From NCBI GenBank assembly GCA_903896545.1, contig CAITYF010000015.1:1-35692 (forward strand): a DNA stretch of 35,692 bases, read 5' to 3'. The stretch is from an uncultured Myxococcales bacterium. Its GTDB lineage: Bacteria > Myxococcota_A > UBA9042. Below, piece after piece: positions 23,079 to 32,712 of this stretch (position 1 is its first letter; each line of letters starts with the position of its first letter). Made by a program: the position numbers and the translations under genes. The notes beneath the pieces were generated by a model. That model was not told where the DNA came from. It ran no database searches and saw only the letters and a list, made by a program, of their open reading frames with translations.

Positions 23079-26000
23079 CTAGCGCACATCGTCCGGCATC
23101 TCCCGCTCCAACCGCCGCAGTTCCGCCGCCATCCCCATCGACTCAAAGAGCCGTCGCGCTTGGACCTTGCACTCTTTGCGGAGCGACGGTAACGCTTTGG
23201 CCATGTCGTACCAGACAAGGGCGGTTTCCCAACGATTCGGCGTTGCTTCCGACACGGTGATGGCCTTGCGGAAATGCGGTTCGGCGGCCTTTGCCCCGTG
23301 CTGCAGCGCCACGAAGCGGGCCCGAATGCGCAGGGACGGCCCGCGCAGGAATGGATACATCAGACCGATCAGACCGGCGATGCGATAGCCGCGGCGAACG
23401 ATCTTCCGCAAGGTGCCGGCGCCTACACTGACGGCGCCGTTTTCAAGCGCGAACAGCGCCGCCTCGGCCGCGTCAATGCGCGCGCGTTGCAGGAACGGCA
23501 CCAACACGAGGTAGCGCGAGACGCATTCGTCCGCCCGCACTGCAAGTCCCGCCGCGCGTTCGACTTGCCCCTCGCGCACCGCCAGATTCGCCATGTGTTG
23601 CAGCGCCGCGACGGTGTTGGCAACGTCCTTGGCGCTCGCGGACAGCTCAATCGCACGGTCCAGCGAGCGCCGCGTAGACTCCGCGTCCAACGTCCCGCGC
23701 AGGTAACGGCAGAACGGCGCCCACGCTTGGTGCCAGCCCTGGTGCATGACCGCGTTGAGTTCCTCCCCGTACCGTCCCATCTCGTCGTAGACCGGCTCGG
23801 CTTTTTCAAACTCGCCCATCTGGAAATAGCCGGTCGCGTAGAGCATCAGCGCGGTTTGCAGTTCCCACATCTCGCCAATGGCCTTGAACTGTTCGACCGC
23901 CTCGCCCAGAAGCTGCTGCCCGCGGTCCAGACGGTTGCCAAACTGCGTCGTCGTGCCCAGACGCATGAGGCCAATCGCCTCCGCGACAGGATCGCCCGCG
24001 AGGCGCGCCAACGTGACGGATTCCGTCGCGTACTTCTCCGACAAGCCCAGACGCCCCATGCCGAAGAGCAACACGCCGTAGAAGCTGTAGGCCATCGAGA
24101 CGTCGCCGCCTTTGCGGAACTGCGGCGTCATGTTGATGGCGGTGACGCCTGACCAAATCACCTTGGGCAAGTCGATGAAGTAGTAGATTCGGATGAGCGC
24201 GAACATCGTGTCCGCGCGTTGCTGTGCGTTGGGATCGTCGTTGACCTTGGGCGCAAAACTCGGCGTCCAGTTGCGGAACAAGTGCTGCAGAAACTGCTTG
24301 GTCGAGTCGAGCGCCAGCTCCCAGCCATTTGCCGGTGGTGCTTTGCCGAACATCCGGAGCGCGGTTTCCAACTGCACAATCGCATCGTCCGTGTCACCGC
24401 GTTCTTGCGCGACGCGTCCCAGATTGACGTGCAGTTGGGCTTGCTTGGCCGGGTCCTGTTCGGTATCCAGCCGCTCCTTCAGCAATTCCTTGGCGCGCGC
24501 GTAAAGCCCCGCCTGGCGCGCCGCTTCCGCCGCTTCTTCCTTGACGTGCCGCAGGAGCTCAATGGAGTCGCCGTCGCGGTGCGTGGCCAGAAGCCGCAGG
24601 ACGGCGTCGAAGTGGCGCAGCGCGTCGTGGTTGGCGAAGACCGCGTGCGCCTTGCGCGCCGCTGCGAGGCTGTAATGCAGCGCCGCTTCGTTGTCGCCCG
24701 CGCCCAGCGCGTGGTATGCCAGTGCGTCCACGTCGTGCGTGCCATCGGTTTGCGGCGCGGAAAGGACGTTCAGCAGCGCGGCGTGCAATCCCTGCAGCGC
24801 GGAAGACGGAATGAGCCGCATCGACGCTTCGCGAATGCGGTTGTGGAACGTCTCAATCTGCGCGTCGTCGCCCACGCCAGCCGTGCGCACGTAGTGACCG
24901 TTGCGCAGACGGGCGATCGCCGCAGGCTCGTCGCGCCCTAGCGCAGCCGCCGTAAACACCTGCTTTTGCCCCAGCGGTTTGCCAGCGACGGTGACGATGT
25001 CCAGCAAGTGCCGGGCGGTCGGCGGCAAGTTCTCAATGCGCGCCCGCAGCACCTGGTCCAGCGTGACTTCCGGATCAGTCTGCGACGAATTCGGCACGAT
25101 GCCGCTCTGGCGGAACCGCACCAATTCCACGATGAAGAGCGGACTTCCTCCCGCCTCCTTGGCCATGATCTCGGCGCGGCGCTTGGACTCGTCGTCGGTG
25201 CCGTGCATCATCGCCAGCGCGAGTGACTCGGCGAATTCGCGGCCCAGCGGTCCCACTGGAATCTGCGCCGCGCTCACCGACGATTGCGCCCCCGAACCCA
25301 GCCGGGCGATCAACTGCAGCACCGTGTTGCGCGCCAAATCTTCATCGCGCCAAACCAGCAGCAGGAGCGCGGGCAGGGCGTCGGGTTGTTCCACCAGCGA
25401 CGCGAGCAATTCCGCCGAGTCCGCGTCGCCCCACTGCAAGTCGTCGATCACCAAAAGCAGCGGTCGACGCGCCGCTAGCCGTCCGAGCAAGCGCTTCAGC
25501 GCTACCGCTGCACGCCGACGCAGACCGCGGCGATCCTCCAGCTCCGCCTCACGCAACGGCGCCATGTCGATCGCCGTGACACGCCGCAGCACCGGGAAGA
25601 TGCGTCCGAGCGCCGCAATGTCGGGCGGGAGCAGCGCCGTCAACTCCGTGTTCGACAGGCGCAGCAAATGGCGGGTCAGCGCGTCAATCACCGAGTCAAA
25701 GGCCTTGTACGGCACCGCCTCGCGCTCGTGGCACTTGCCGGCCAAAATCAGCGGCGCCCCCTCGTCCTGACGGTCGCGCAGCTCCGCCGTAAACGAATCG
25801 ACAATCGCCGATTTGCCAATGCCCGCGGGACCTTTCAGGTGAACAATGTGGGGCCGCTTTTCCCGTTGCAGGGCATCCAGGTGATCGCGTAGAACGCGCA
25901 GCTCCGCTTGGCGGCCCATCATCGGCGGTTCAAAATCCTCGACGGTCGTCACGCCGCTATCCTGGCGCACGTTGACGCCCAGAGCGCGCAAAATCTCTTG

Positions 26001-27089
26001 CTCGGACGGCCGGTTCGCCGGGTTGGCTTGGAGCAGGCGCATCGTCAAGTCGGAGAGATCGCGCGGCACGCCAGCCACCCGCAGGTGCGGCGGCAACGGC
26101 ACTGCGTGCAACTTCGCTTCCAGCAGCTGGAACCACGAGCCTTGATACGGCAAGTCGCCCGTCAACGCCTGATAGAGCATCACGCCGACCGCGTACCAAT
26201 CCGACGCAGCCGTGACCTCGCGTCCGGTCGCTTGTTCAGGCGCCATGTACGCTGGCGTCCCGCTGATGGCGCGATCCCGCTGCGATTCCCGGCGATTGCG
26301 GAGGTGCATCAGGGACGCGTCATCTTGCACCAGACCAAAATCCAGCATCACAACGCGACCATCGGCGGTCACCATCGCGTTCGACGGCTTGATGTCCCGG
26401 TGCAGCTTGCCGCCGACGTGAATGGCGTGAACCCCCTCCGCCAACTGCCGCATCCCGTCGCGCAAACGCTGGAGGTTGGGCAGCTTGCTCGTCCGCGCAA
26501 CGCGAATCACCGTTTGGGTTGCAAGCGACTCCGCAGCGGCCTGGTGCGCGTCCGGATCGTCCTTGACGTCATCAAACGCCAGCGTCGCGTGCGGATCCAT
26601 CCCGTGTCCGTCGCCCGTTTGGACGGCGTCGTCGTCCTCGTCCGCGATGACCGTATCCATCGCTGTCTGCTGGGGCTCAGCCTTGGCGGTCGTCGGCTGA
26701 CCGTCGATCGCGGCCATTGTGTCGTCGTTGACGTGCGTCGCAATCTGCACGTCCGATTCGTCGCGCACCCAGACGAGGAAGTCGGCGCCCTCGACCAACT
26801 CCATCGTGATGAACCACTGGTCACCTTCCGAAACGAGCTCAAAAAGCCCGACGAGATTGGGATGACTCACGTCCGCGAGCGAACGGAACTCCGACTTCAA
26901 GCGGTAGATGCCGTCCGCGTCAATCCGCAGCAACACCTTGAGCGCCACATCGATGTCGCGTTCGACGTCGTGCGCTTGATACACAACGCCCATGCCGCCC
27001 GCGCCCAAGCGCTTGCGCACGCGGTACCGCGGCGTTCCTTGAAATTCGCTCGTCTCCGGATGAATCGTCGGCCCCACCGTCGGCTTCAT
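23079..27089 (-). CDS. PknK-like Ser/Thr kinase with AAA+-type ATPase and TPR domains
   Basis: This protein has 1336 residues. The kinase domain has loop 'GAGGMGVVY' at 29-37, Lys51 in 'VALKVL', catalytic 'LHRDIKPSN' at about 229-237, 'DFG' at 250-252 and 'GTPAYMAPEQ'. An insert of about 90 acidic residues (110-200) interrupts the kinase between the hinge and the helix before HRD. Next is a predicted ATPase (about 385-750) with Walker A 'GPAGIGKS' and Walker B 'LLLVIDDLQWGD'. Then comes a long helical TPR region to the end ('LHVNLGRVAQERGDTDDAI' and similar). This is the layout of myxobacterial and actinobacterial PknK-type regulators, but no C-terminal DNA-binding domain is seen. The start may instead be the GTG at 27110. 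Probably cytosolic. Confidence 0.88.
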   Translation of the reverse strand: MKPTVGPTIHPETSEFQGTPRYRVRKRLGAGGMGVVYQAHDVERDIDVALKVLLRIDADGIYRLKSEFRSLADVSHPNLVGLFELVSEGDQWFITMELVEGADFLVWVRDESDVQIATHVNDDTMAAIDGQPTTAKAEPQQTAMDTVIADEDDDAVQTGDGHGMDPHATLAFDDVKDDPDAHQAAAESLATQTVIRVARTSKLPNLQRLRDGMRQLAEGVHAIHVGGKLHRDIKPSNAMVTADGRVVMLDFGLVQDDASLMHLRNRRESQRDRAISGTPAYMAPEQATGREVTAASDWYAVGVMLYQALTGDLPYQGSWFQLLEAKLHAVPLPPHLRVAGVPRDLSDLTMRLLQANPANRPSEQEILRALGVNVRQDSGVTTVEDFEPPMMGRQAELRVLRDHLDALQREKRPHIVHLKGPAGIGKSAIVDSFTAELRDRQDEGAPLILAGKCHEREAVPYKAFDSVIDALTRHLLRLSNTELTALLPPDIAALGRIFPVLRRVTAIDMAPLREAELEDRRGLRRRAAVALKRLLGRLAARRPLLLVIDDLQWGDADSAELLASLVEQPDALPALLLLVWRDEDLARNTVLQLIARLGSGAQSSVSAAQIPVGPLGREFAESLALAMMHGTDDESKRRAEIMAKEAGGSPLFIVELVRFRQSGIVPNSSQTDPEVTLDQVLRARIENLPPTARHLLDIVTVAGKPLGQKQVFTAAALGRDEPAAIARLRNGHYVRTAGVGDDAQIETFHNRIREASMRLIPSSALQGLHAALLNVLSAPQTDGTHDVDALAYHALGAGDNEAALHYSLAAARKAHAVFANHDALRHFDAVLRLLATHRDGDSIELLRHVKEEAAEAARQAGLYARAKELLKERLDTEQDPAKQAQLHVNLGRVAQERGDTDDAIVQLETALRMFGKAPPANGWELALDSTKQFLQHLFRNWTPSFAPKVNDDPNAQQRADTMFALIRIYYFIDLPKVIWSGVTAINMTPQFRKGGDVSMAYSFYGVLLFGMGRLGLSEKYATESVTLARLAGDPVAEAIGLMRLGTTTQFGNRLDRGQQLLGEAVEQFKAIGEMWELQTALMLYATGYFQMGEFEKAEPVYDEMGRYGEELNAVMHQGWHQAWAPFCRYLRGTLDAESTRRSLDRAIELSASAKDVANTVAALQHMANLAVREGQVERAAGLAVRADECVSRYLVLVPFLQRARIDAAEAALFALENGAVSVGAGTLRKIVRRGYRIAGLIGLMYPFLRGPSLRIRARFVALQHGAKAAEPHFRKAITVSEATPNRWETALVWYDMAKALPSLRKECKVQARRLFESMGMAAELRRLEREMPDDVR

Positions 27090-27207
27090 GCCGCCAACAG
27101 AATGGGGCACTTCCGGCAGCTAGACAAGAGCACACACAAATCGACACGCAAGAGAGGGGAGGGGACGGAGGCCAGGAGCCCTCATGCACGTGAATTCGTG
27201 ATGCCTG

Positions 27208-29247
27208 CTACTTACCTTTCTTCTTCTGGTTCAGCCAATCTTCATAACTCTGAAACCCATACTTGCGACCGAGGAAGTCCGCGACCAGATCTGCAGCGTC
27301 CTTTGAGCCGCCTGGTTCCAGAATCGCTTTGCGGTAACGCAGCGCCGTTGCCGGGTCCAAAACACCGGCCTTTTGGAACGCGCTGAACATGTCCTTGGCG
27401 ATGACCATCGACCACATGTAGGTGTAATACATCGCGGAATAGCCATTCAGGTGGCCAAAAGACGCCTGCATGTGGGTGCCCGCGACGAAGCGCCACGCGC
27501 TGTACTTGTTCTGGATTTCTTCGACCAGCTTGTCCTGATCCAGCGTCCCCGGATCGCGGTTGTGCATGTTGAGCGACAGCGCGGCGTAGAACATTTGGTG
27601 CCGCACCCACAGCGCTTTGCCAAAGTCGTCGGACGCCCGCAGTTTGTCGACAAGAGGCTTGGGAATGACCACGCCCTTGTCGTCGGTCGCAAAGCCCTTG
27701 AGCGTCTCGTAATCCTTGCTCCACTCCTCGAAGATCTGCGACGGCGCTTCGACAAAATCCCATTCCGTCGCGACGCCGGAAAAGCGCGCCCACTTCTGTT
27801 GACCGCCAAAAACGTGGTGGATCAAGTGGCCAAACTCGTGGAAGAACGTCTCCACTTCCTTGTGTTCCATCAAACCGTTGCCGGTCTTGGGATTCGGGAA
27901 GTTGCAGACCAGCACGCCAACGGGCAACTGCACGCCCGCGATGCCGTTTTGCAGGCTGAATTGCGCCGCGTGCTTGTACTTGTCCTCGCGCGGGTGCATG
28001 TCCAGGTAGATCGTCCCGTAGAGCTTTTCGCCTTCGTAGACGTCGTACGCCTCCACGTCCGGGTGCCACTTCGGCGCGGTCGTATTCGGCTTGTAGGTGA
28101 CGTGAAAGAGCTTGGAAGTCAGCGCCAACAGGCCGTTTTTTACTTTGTCGTAGTGCAAGTAGGGCCGCAGCGCCTGCGCGTCAAACTCAAACTTGTGCTT
28201 CTTCGCCTGGCCCAGTGCGTACGACTGCTGCCAGTCTTCCACCGCGTCGATCTTCGGATCCTGCCGCTGCAATTCAGCCAGAAGCACTGCGTACTCGGCG
28301 CGCATCCGCTTCTCCGACGCAGCGGTAATCCGCGCGATGAAGTCCGCGACGTTCTTCTCCGAGCGAATCATCTTGTTCGCCGTGATGTAGTCCGCCCAGT
28401 TCGCAAAGCCGAGCAGCTTCGCTTGTTCTGCGCGCAACGCCAGCATCTTCGCGAGGTTCTGCTGATTCTCCGGCCAACCGCGCTGGCGGTACACGATGTA
28501 CAGCTGTTTGCGCAGCGCGTCGTCCTCGGCGTAGCTCATCACCGGAATGTAGTCCGGATAGTTCGTCGTCACTTTGACCTTGCCGTCCGCGCCCGGCTTG
28601 TGCGCGTCGATCCAGTCTTGCGGCAGCCCCTTCAACTGCGCCACGGGCACTTCCACGCTGCGGGTATCCGCCGCGATCGCCTTGTCGAACTTCTGCCCGA
28701 CTTCAACCAACTCATCGTTCAGCGCCTTCAACCGCGCCCGCGTTCCTTCGTCCTTGTCCACGCCAGCGCGTTTGAACTCGTCGATCGTCTTTTCAATCAA
28801 ACGCTTCTCATCGGCGGGGCGCGACGCGACGTCCAACTTGGCAAAAACGTCGTAGAGCGGACGATCCAGCGACAGCTCCGTACGCCGCGCAGCGACCAGA
28901 CGTTCGCATTCGCTTGCAGCATCACGAACGCGCGCTTCCGGGTGCACGGCGCGCATGAGCCCGGACTCGTTGTCTGCGTTGTCCAGCGCGGTCGCCAGCT
29001 TGTTGTACGCACGCAGCACCACGTCGGTGTCCACAGGCGACTGGTCACCGGCCATGACCAGCGTGATGCGCTCCGTCTTGGCCAAGTCGAGGTGCTTCCG
29101 GCAGCGCTGCAACAGCGGATCCTCAGGCACCGGCACCGGCGCGGGCTGCGCGACGACCTCAGGCGCGGATGCGGGCGTGGACGGCGCCACAACTTCAGCG
29201 TGCGTGCACGCGACAAGGGGCAGGGACAACAGCAGCAGGCGACGCAT
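27208..29247 (-). CDS. M3-family (thimet oligopeptidase/oligopeptidase A-like) metallopeptidase, lipoprotein
   Basis: This is a 679-residue zinc oligopeptidase exported as a lipoprotein (lipobox 'LVACTH', Cys14) with a Pro/Ala linker to about residue 45. The zinc site is His470-Glu-Phe-Gly-His474, with the third ligand Glu499 in 'DFVEAPSQ', 25 residues on as in M3 peptidases. The 'YLDMHPREDKYKHAAQF' segment and terminal 'HLNGYSAMYYTYMWS' are also M3-typical. These enzymes trim short peptides; lipid anchoring suggests periplasmic or surface peptide digestion, possibly of prey or medium peptides. The ATG at 29247 has GGAGG five bases ahead; the open frame to 29604 lies before the signal peptide. 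It is divergent from the YtkA-like gene. Confidence 0.92.
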   Translation of the reverse strand: MRRLLLLSLPLVACTHAEVVAPSTPASAPEVVAQPAPVPVPEDPLLQRCRKHLDLAKTERITLVMAGDQSPVDTDVVLRAYNKLATALDNADNESGLMRAVHPEARVRDAASECERLVAARRTELSLDRPLYDVFAKLDVASRPADEKRLIEKTIDEFKRAGVDKDEGTRARLKALNDELVEVGQKFDKAIAADTRSVEVPVAQLKGLPQDWIDAHKPGADGKVKVTTNYPDYIPVMSYAEDDALRKQLYIVYRQRGWPENQQNLAKMLALRAEQAKLLGFANWADYITANKMIRSEKNVADFIARITAASEKRMRAEYAVLLAELQRQDPKIDAVEDWQQSYALGQAKKHKFEFDAQALRPYLHYDKVKNGLLALTSKLFHVTYKPNTTAPKWHPDVEAYDVYEGEKLYGTIYLDMHPREDKYKHAAQFSLQNGIAGVQLPVGVLVCNFPNPKTGNGLMEHKEVETFFHEFGHLIHHVFGGQQKWARFSGVATEWDFVEAPSQIFEEWSKDYETLKGFATDDKGVVIPKPLVDKLRASDDFGKALWVRHQMFYAALSLNMHNRDPGTLDQDKLVEEIQNKYSAWRFVAGTHMQASFGHLNGYSAMYYTYMWSMVIAKDMFSAFQKAGVLDPATALRYRKAILEPGGSKDAADLVADFLGRKYGFQSYEDWLNQKKKGK

Positions 29248-29367
29248 CAGAACCTCCAGCGGGACGCGGTCAGGGCCGCGGAGTCTGCCACGATGCGCCG
29301 CGGTCGGGTAGTGCCGATTCCGTAGACCCGGACGGTGTGTTCCGGTATCGTGCGCGTGGAGGTCGCG

Positions 29368-29835
29368 ATGATTCGGAAGCTTGGTGCGACGTTGGCCGTG
29401 GTCCTGATCGGCTGCACGAGCGCGGGCAATGCCAGCGATGCGAATTCCGCCACGTACGTCGGCTGCAACGGCGACAAACGCATCAACCTCACCGGGATTC
29501 CGGTAGACATCACGAGTGAGGACGGCGCGCTGACGCTGCATTTCACCGCGGCGGATCCCGCGGTCCCGCTGGCGGGTGAAAACACCTGGACCTTTGCCGT
29601 CCAATCCGCGGGCGGTGCGACCGCCGACATCAAGTCAGTGAGTGCTGCGGCGTTCATGCCCGATCACGGTCATCCAAGTTCGGTTGCGCCCATCGCGACG
29701 CTGTTGCCCAGCGGCACGTGGCTGCTGAGCAACCTGTACCTGACGATGGCCGGTGTGTGGCGCGTGACGTTGACGCTGGAACGTGCCGACGGAACGAAGG
29801 CGACTGCGCTTGTGTACGCGTGCGTGGCAGGTTGA
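29368..29835 (+). CDS. YtkA-like domain lipoprotein
   Basis: This 155-residue protein has signal peptide and lipobox 'VLIGCTS' and one beta-sandwich domain of about 110 residues. Conserved features are 'PLAGENTWTFAVQ', 'AAFMPDHGHPSS' and 'LYLTMAGVWRVTLTLE', matching the YtkA-like/FixH-like fold, in which the M-P-x-H-x-H segment may bind copper. Related proteins occur beside cytochrome oxidase or copper-handling genes. Here a heme A synthase gene lies about 2 kb away on the other strand, which is suggestive but not decisive. GGAGG five bases ahead of the ATG at 29368 fixes the start. The gene converges with the carboxylesterase gene, with three bases between stops. Confidence 0.78.
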   Translation: MIRKLGATLAVVLIGCTSAGNASDANSATYVGCNGDKRINLTGIPVDITSEDGALTLHFTAADPAVPLAGENTWTFAVQSAGGATADIKSVSAAAFMPDHGHPSSVAPIATLLPSGTWLLSNLYLTMAGVWRVTLTLERADGTKATALVYACVAG

Positions 29836-29838
29836 CGG

Positions 29839-30564
29839 CTACTTCGCTTCCCGCGCCACCAGCCACGAACTCAAGCGCTCCACGACCTGCTGCGGGATCT
29901 CGTGACCGCCGATGAACTCGTGGTACTCCGTCACCAGGCCTGCTTCATCAAAGAGCCGGTGGAGTCGCCGCGCCGCTTGCACATCCAACAGGGGATCGCG
30001 GGTGCCGTGACTCTGAAACACATGCAGGCCTTTGTGCTTCTTCACGCCGACTTGCCAAGTCGCTTCGTCGATCAGCGTCCCTGACAACACCGCCAGTCCC
30101 AGCGGCTGACGGTGCGCGTGCAGCGCTGCCGCGGTCGCGACCATCGCGCCCTGGGAAAAGCCCGCGAGGATCGTCTTGGTCCACGTTGCGCCCGCTTCGG
30201 TCAGCATTTGCATGATCGACTCGCGCGCGTGCTCCATGGCCGGTGGCGCTTCCTTCGCCATGTCGCGGTGCTGCCCGCGCATCATCGCTGCTTCCAAGGC
30301 TGCCATATCAATAGAAAACCACGCGCGGCCGCTCATGTGCGGCCCCAGCGGCACTTCCAGCGGCGCGTTGGGAAACAGCCAGTTTGTACCCGGCGGCACG
30401 CGTAGCACCTGCGCCAACGGCACCAGATCCCACGCATCAGCGCCGTAGCCATGCAGCACGACGAGCGTCGGCCCGTCCGGACTACCTGGAATCACGACGG
30501 TATCCAAACCGCCCAGCCGCTGTCGATGTGGGGAACTTTGCACTGCACTCACGAGAGTCTCCAT
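29839..30564 (-). CDS. Phospholipase/carboxylesterase family hydrolase
   Basis: This 241-residue alpha/beta hydrolase of the small carboxylesterase (lysophospholipase-like) group has no signal peptide. The oxyanion segment is 'LVVLHGYGADAWDLVPLA'. The nucleophile is Ser137 in 'LAGFSQGAM', the acid is Asp190 in 'SHGTRDPLL' and the base is His221 in 'IGGHEIP', so the triad is complete. 'LFPNAPLEVPLGPHMSGRAWF' matches the family's substrate-loop region. It likely hydrolyses short-chain esters or lysophospholipids in the cytosol; the natural substrate is unknown. Upstream of the ATG only a weak GGCGGCGG is seen. It lies between the YtkA-like gene (convergent) and the Cys-rich lipoprotein gene, which is upstream on the same strand 71 bases away. 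Confidence 0.88.
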   Translation of the reverse strand: METLVSAVQSSPHRQRLGGLDTVVIPGSPDGPTLVVLHGYGADAWDLVPLAQVLRVPPGTNWLFPNAPLEVPLGPHMSGRAWFSIDMAALEAAMMRGQHRDMAKEAPPAMEHARESIMQMLTEAGATWTKTILAGFSQGAMVATAAALHAHRQPLGLAVLSGTLIDEATWQVGVKKHKGLHVFQSHGTRDPLLDVQAARRLHRLFDEAGLVTEYHEFIGGHEIPQQVVERLSSWLVAREAK

Positions 30565-30635
30565 CCGCCGCCGAACGCGGAGCGCCTGTGTAATCGGCGG
30601 CGGATGGGACTGTCAATCGCTGGAAAAAGCCTGAA

Positions 30636-31664
30636 TCAGAACGCGGCCTTGAATTCCACGCAGCAGGCATCGATCTCGCAGGTGTCTTTTGCTTCGCCTT
30701 CTTTGGCACCGCAACCGGCGCTATCCGCCTTCTGCGTGCAAGCCGAGAGCACGCTGTACGCGGTCTTGCACGCCGCCGAGACGTTGCACTTGGTCATGCA
30801 GGCGTCTTCGCACTTCACTTCGTCGGCGAGGCAGTTGGTCGGGCACGCCGTGTCCATCGGGTTCATTGCGCAGTTCTGCATGCACGTCATCACCGTCATC
30901 GCGCAGTCCTGCACGCAGGGCGCCAGGCACGCGCCGTACGGGCAGCAGTTCTTGGTCGGGTCGGTGCACTGCGTGTAGCCGCAGCTGCCGCCGGTCGTCG
31001 GGCCGGTGTCGGTGGTGGAGCCCGCATCTTCCTTGACGGCCGGCGCAGTGCACTTCAGGTTGCCATAACCGCCGAAGTAGACGAGGTTAAACGTACCATT
31101 GAGCGTGAGCTTGCCCGCGCCAGTGGCGGTGACGCCCGACACGACGACGTCCTTCAGCGTGCCGACGGTGACTGTGTTATTCGCGTCCGACGGGCAGTTG
31201 GAGACGTCGATCGTGCCGCCCGTGCCGTCCGAGCTGAACGAGCCCGCGACGCCCACGTAGACGACTTCAGCGCCAGAACCGGTCGCGCCGGCCTTGATGC
31301 CCGTCGCCGGCAACGGATACTTGTCCGTGTCGATCGTGATCGTGATGAGGCTGGTGGCGTCCGAGATGTAGAGCGTCAGGATCTTGTCCGTCGCCATCGC
31401 GCCCAGCTGCTTCGCACCGCCCGCGCCCGACGTCGAGTCCTTGCTCGCCGGCGCGCTGGCCTTCACGTCCGTGCTGGTGCCGTCGGAGCCCTTGACCGAG
31501 ACGCTGCCGGTGTTCGTGCTCTTGTCGCCGGTCGTGGTGCTACCGGCGTCGGTGCCGGTGCCAGTGCCGTTATTGTTCGTGGTGTTGTTGACGGTGGTGG
31601 TACACGCCGCCATCGCGCAGAGCGCCGAGGCGCAGGCAAAAAAACGCAAAGTAGTGAGCCGCAT
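30636..31664 (-). CDS. Cys-rich lipoprotein, unknown function
   Basis: This 342-residue lipoprotein has the lipobox 'AMAACTT' and an Asn/Thr/Gly-rich linker ('VNNTTNNNGTGTGTDAG') to about residue 60. The middle part (about 85-220) is a beta-rich domain of unknown family with 'GAEVVYVGVAGSFSSDG' and 'KLTLNGTFNLVYFGG'. After a second Thr/Asp linker, the C-terminal 110 residues carry about 20 cysteines in helical C-x3-C spacing ('CAMTVMTCMQNCAM', 'CPTNCLADEVKCEDACMTKC', 'CKTAYSVLSACTQ'). That pattern is like disulfide-bonded helical hairpins in myxobacterial surface proteins. The ATG at 31664 has GGAG eight bases ahead and starts right at the signal peptide; an in-frame TTG lies four codons earlier. 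Confidence 0.75.
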   Translation of the reverse strand: MRLTTLRFFACASALCAMAACTTTVNNTTNNNGTGTGTDAGSTTTGDKSTNTGSVSVKGSDGTSTDVKASAPASKDSTSGAGGAKQLGAMATDKILTLYISDATSLITITIDTDKYPLPATGIKAGATGSGAEVVYVGVAGSFSSDGTGGTIDVSNCPSDANNTVTVGTLKDVVVSGVTATGAGKLTLNGTFNLVYFGGYGNLKCTAPAVKEDAGSTTDTGPTTGGSCGYTQCTDPTKNCCPYGACLAPCVQDCAMTVMTCMQNCAMNPMDTACPTNCLADEVKCEDACMTKCNVSAACKTAYSVLSACTQKADSAGCGAKEGEAKDTCEIDACCVEFKAAF

Positions 31665-31773
31665 TGGATTCTCCAAGGGTAAGGGCCGGCATCCTCACCG
31701 GCGTGGAAGTCCAAAAAACGCCGAAGTCTCCGAAGTATTCAACGAGTTGGCAAGAGTCCATCGACTTTTGAGC

Positions 31774-32688
31774 CTACACACGCCGCTTGCGCAACTCCAG
31801 CCACAGCACCGCGGTCGTGGAGAACAGGAGCGCGGCGACGAGCGAGTGCGCCGTCGTGACGTGTGGCTTCAGCTGCGACCAGATGTTCATCGCCCCTAAG
31901 CTGACTTGAGCCAAAATGAGCCAAGCGAGGCCGTTCGCGACCAAACCGAGGCGCCCGCTGCCGCGGAGCAGCCACGACAACGACCAGCCGACGACCACGA
32001 GACAGTACGCGTTGCAGCGGTGGAGCAGCTGGACCGCGACGTAGCCGTCAAAGTTGGGGAACCAAACGCCGCCGTTGCACGTGGGGAACTCGGCGCACGC
32101 CAAGCCTTGGAGGCTCCCGGCGATCGTGCCGCCGACCAGCATTTGGCCCAACAGGGAGAACGTCCACGCGATCGCCAACGGCGAGACCCAGCGGGGAAGG
32201 GACGCGGTTGTGGCGAGTTCAGGCGTGTCGATCTCGCGCAGGCGAAGCGCCGTAATGAGCGACAACGCCGCGAACGTGTTGCCCAAGATGAGGTGCGACG
32301 CGACGGTCCAGGTGGCCGGACGCGCGATGCCGGCGGACTTGTCGACAAGCAGCACCGTCAGCCCGCCGAAGATGGCCTGTACGAGCAAAAGAACGCCCAG
32401 GCCAAGGAAGATGCCGCGAAATCGTTGCCGGAGCGTCGGATCACGCCAGCCCGATGCGGCACCGACCAAGTAGAGCAGGGAGACGACGCCGGCGAAGACG
32501 CGGTGGCCGTATTCGTACACGACGCCGGTGAGCTTCAAGTTGGGCACGAGCGCACCGTGGCAAAGCGGCCAATCGGGGCAGGAAAGACCTGCCTGCTTGG
32601 CGCGGACCAGCGCGCCAAAGGCGATCTGCGCCCACGTAAGGACGGTCAGCAGGAGGAAAATGCGAGCGGTGCGGGCGGAGGGCGTCAT
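31774..32688 (-). CDS. ctaA: Heme A synthase, COX15/CtaA family
   Basis: This 304-residue membrane protein with eight predicted helices oxidises the C8 methyl of heme O to form heme A for aa3-type cytochrome oxidases. The four conserved heme-ligand histidines are visible: His62 in 'YEYGHR', His132 in 'ASHLILG', His223 in 'LLHRCNAY' and His281 in 'TTAHS'. Both periplasmic cysteine pairs seen in Bacillus-type CtaA are also present: 'LSCPDWPLC' (37, 43) and 'LACAEFPTC' (198, 204). The start motif 'FGALVRAKQAGLSCPDWP' matches the family G-x-x-V-R-x-x-x-x-G-L-S-C-P-D-W-P. No ctaB or oxidase subunit genes are in the window, so the gene is separated from its usual partners. Confidence 0.9.
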   Translation of the reverse strand: MTPSARTARIFLLLTVLTWAQIAFGALVRAKQAGLSCPDWPLCHGALVPNLKLTGVVYEYGHRVFAGVVSLLYLVGAASGWRDPTLRQRFRGIFLGLGVLLLVQAIFGGLTVLLVDKSAGIARPATWTVASHLILGNTFAALSLITALRLREIDTPELATTASLPRWVSPLAIAWTFSLLGQMLVGGTIAGSLQGLACAEFPTCNGGVWFPNFDGYVAVQLLHRCNAYCLVVVGWSLSWLLRGSGRLGLVANGLAWLILAQVSLGAMNIWSQLKPHVTTAHSLVAALLFSTTAVLWLELRKRRV

Positions 32689-32712
32689 CGAGGAACCTGA
32701 CGGCGCGTGACG

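Noticed and set aside
25908..27386. A 492-codon plus-strand frame opposite the PknK-like kinase
   Set aside because: It is antisense to the kinase motifs and has shadow composition without domain features.
27373..29325. A 650-codon plus-strand frame opposite the M3 peptidase
   Set aside because: The minus strand carries the intact HEFGH zinc site and lipobox. The plus-strand translation is Arg/His/Val-rich with no family features.
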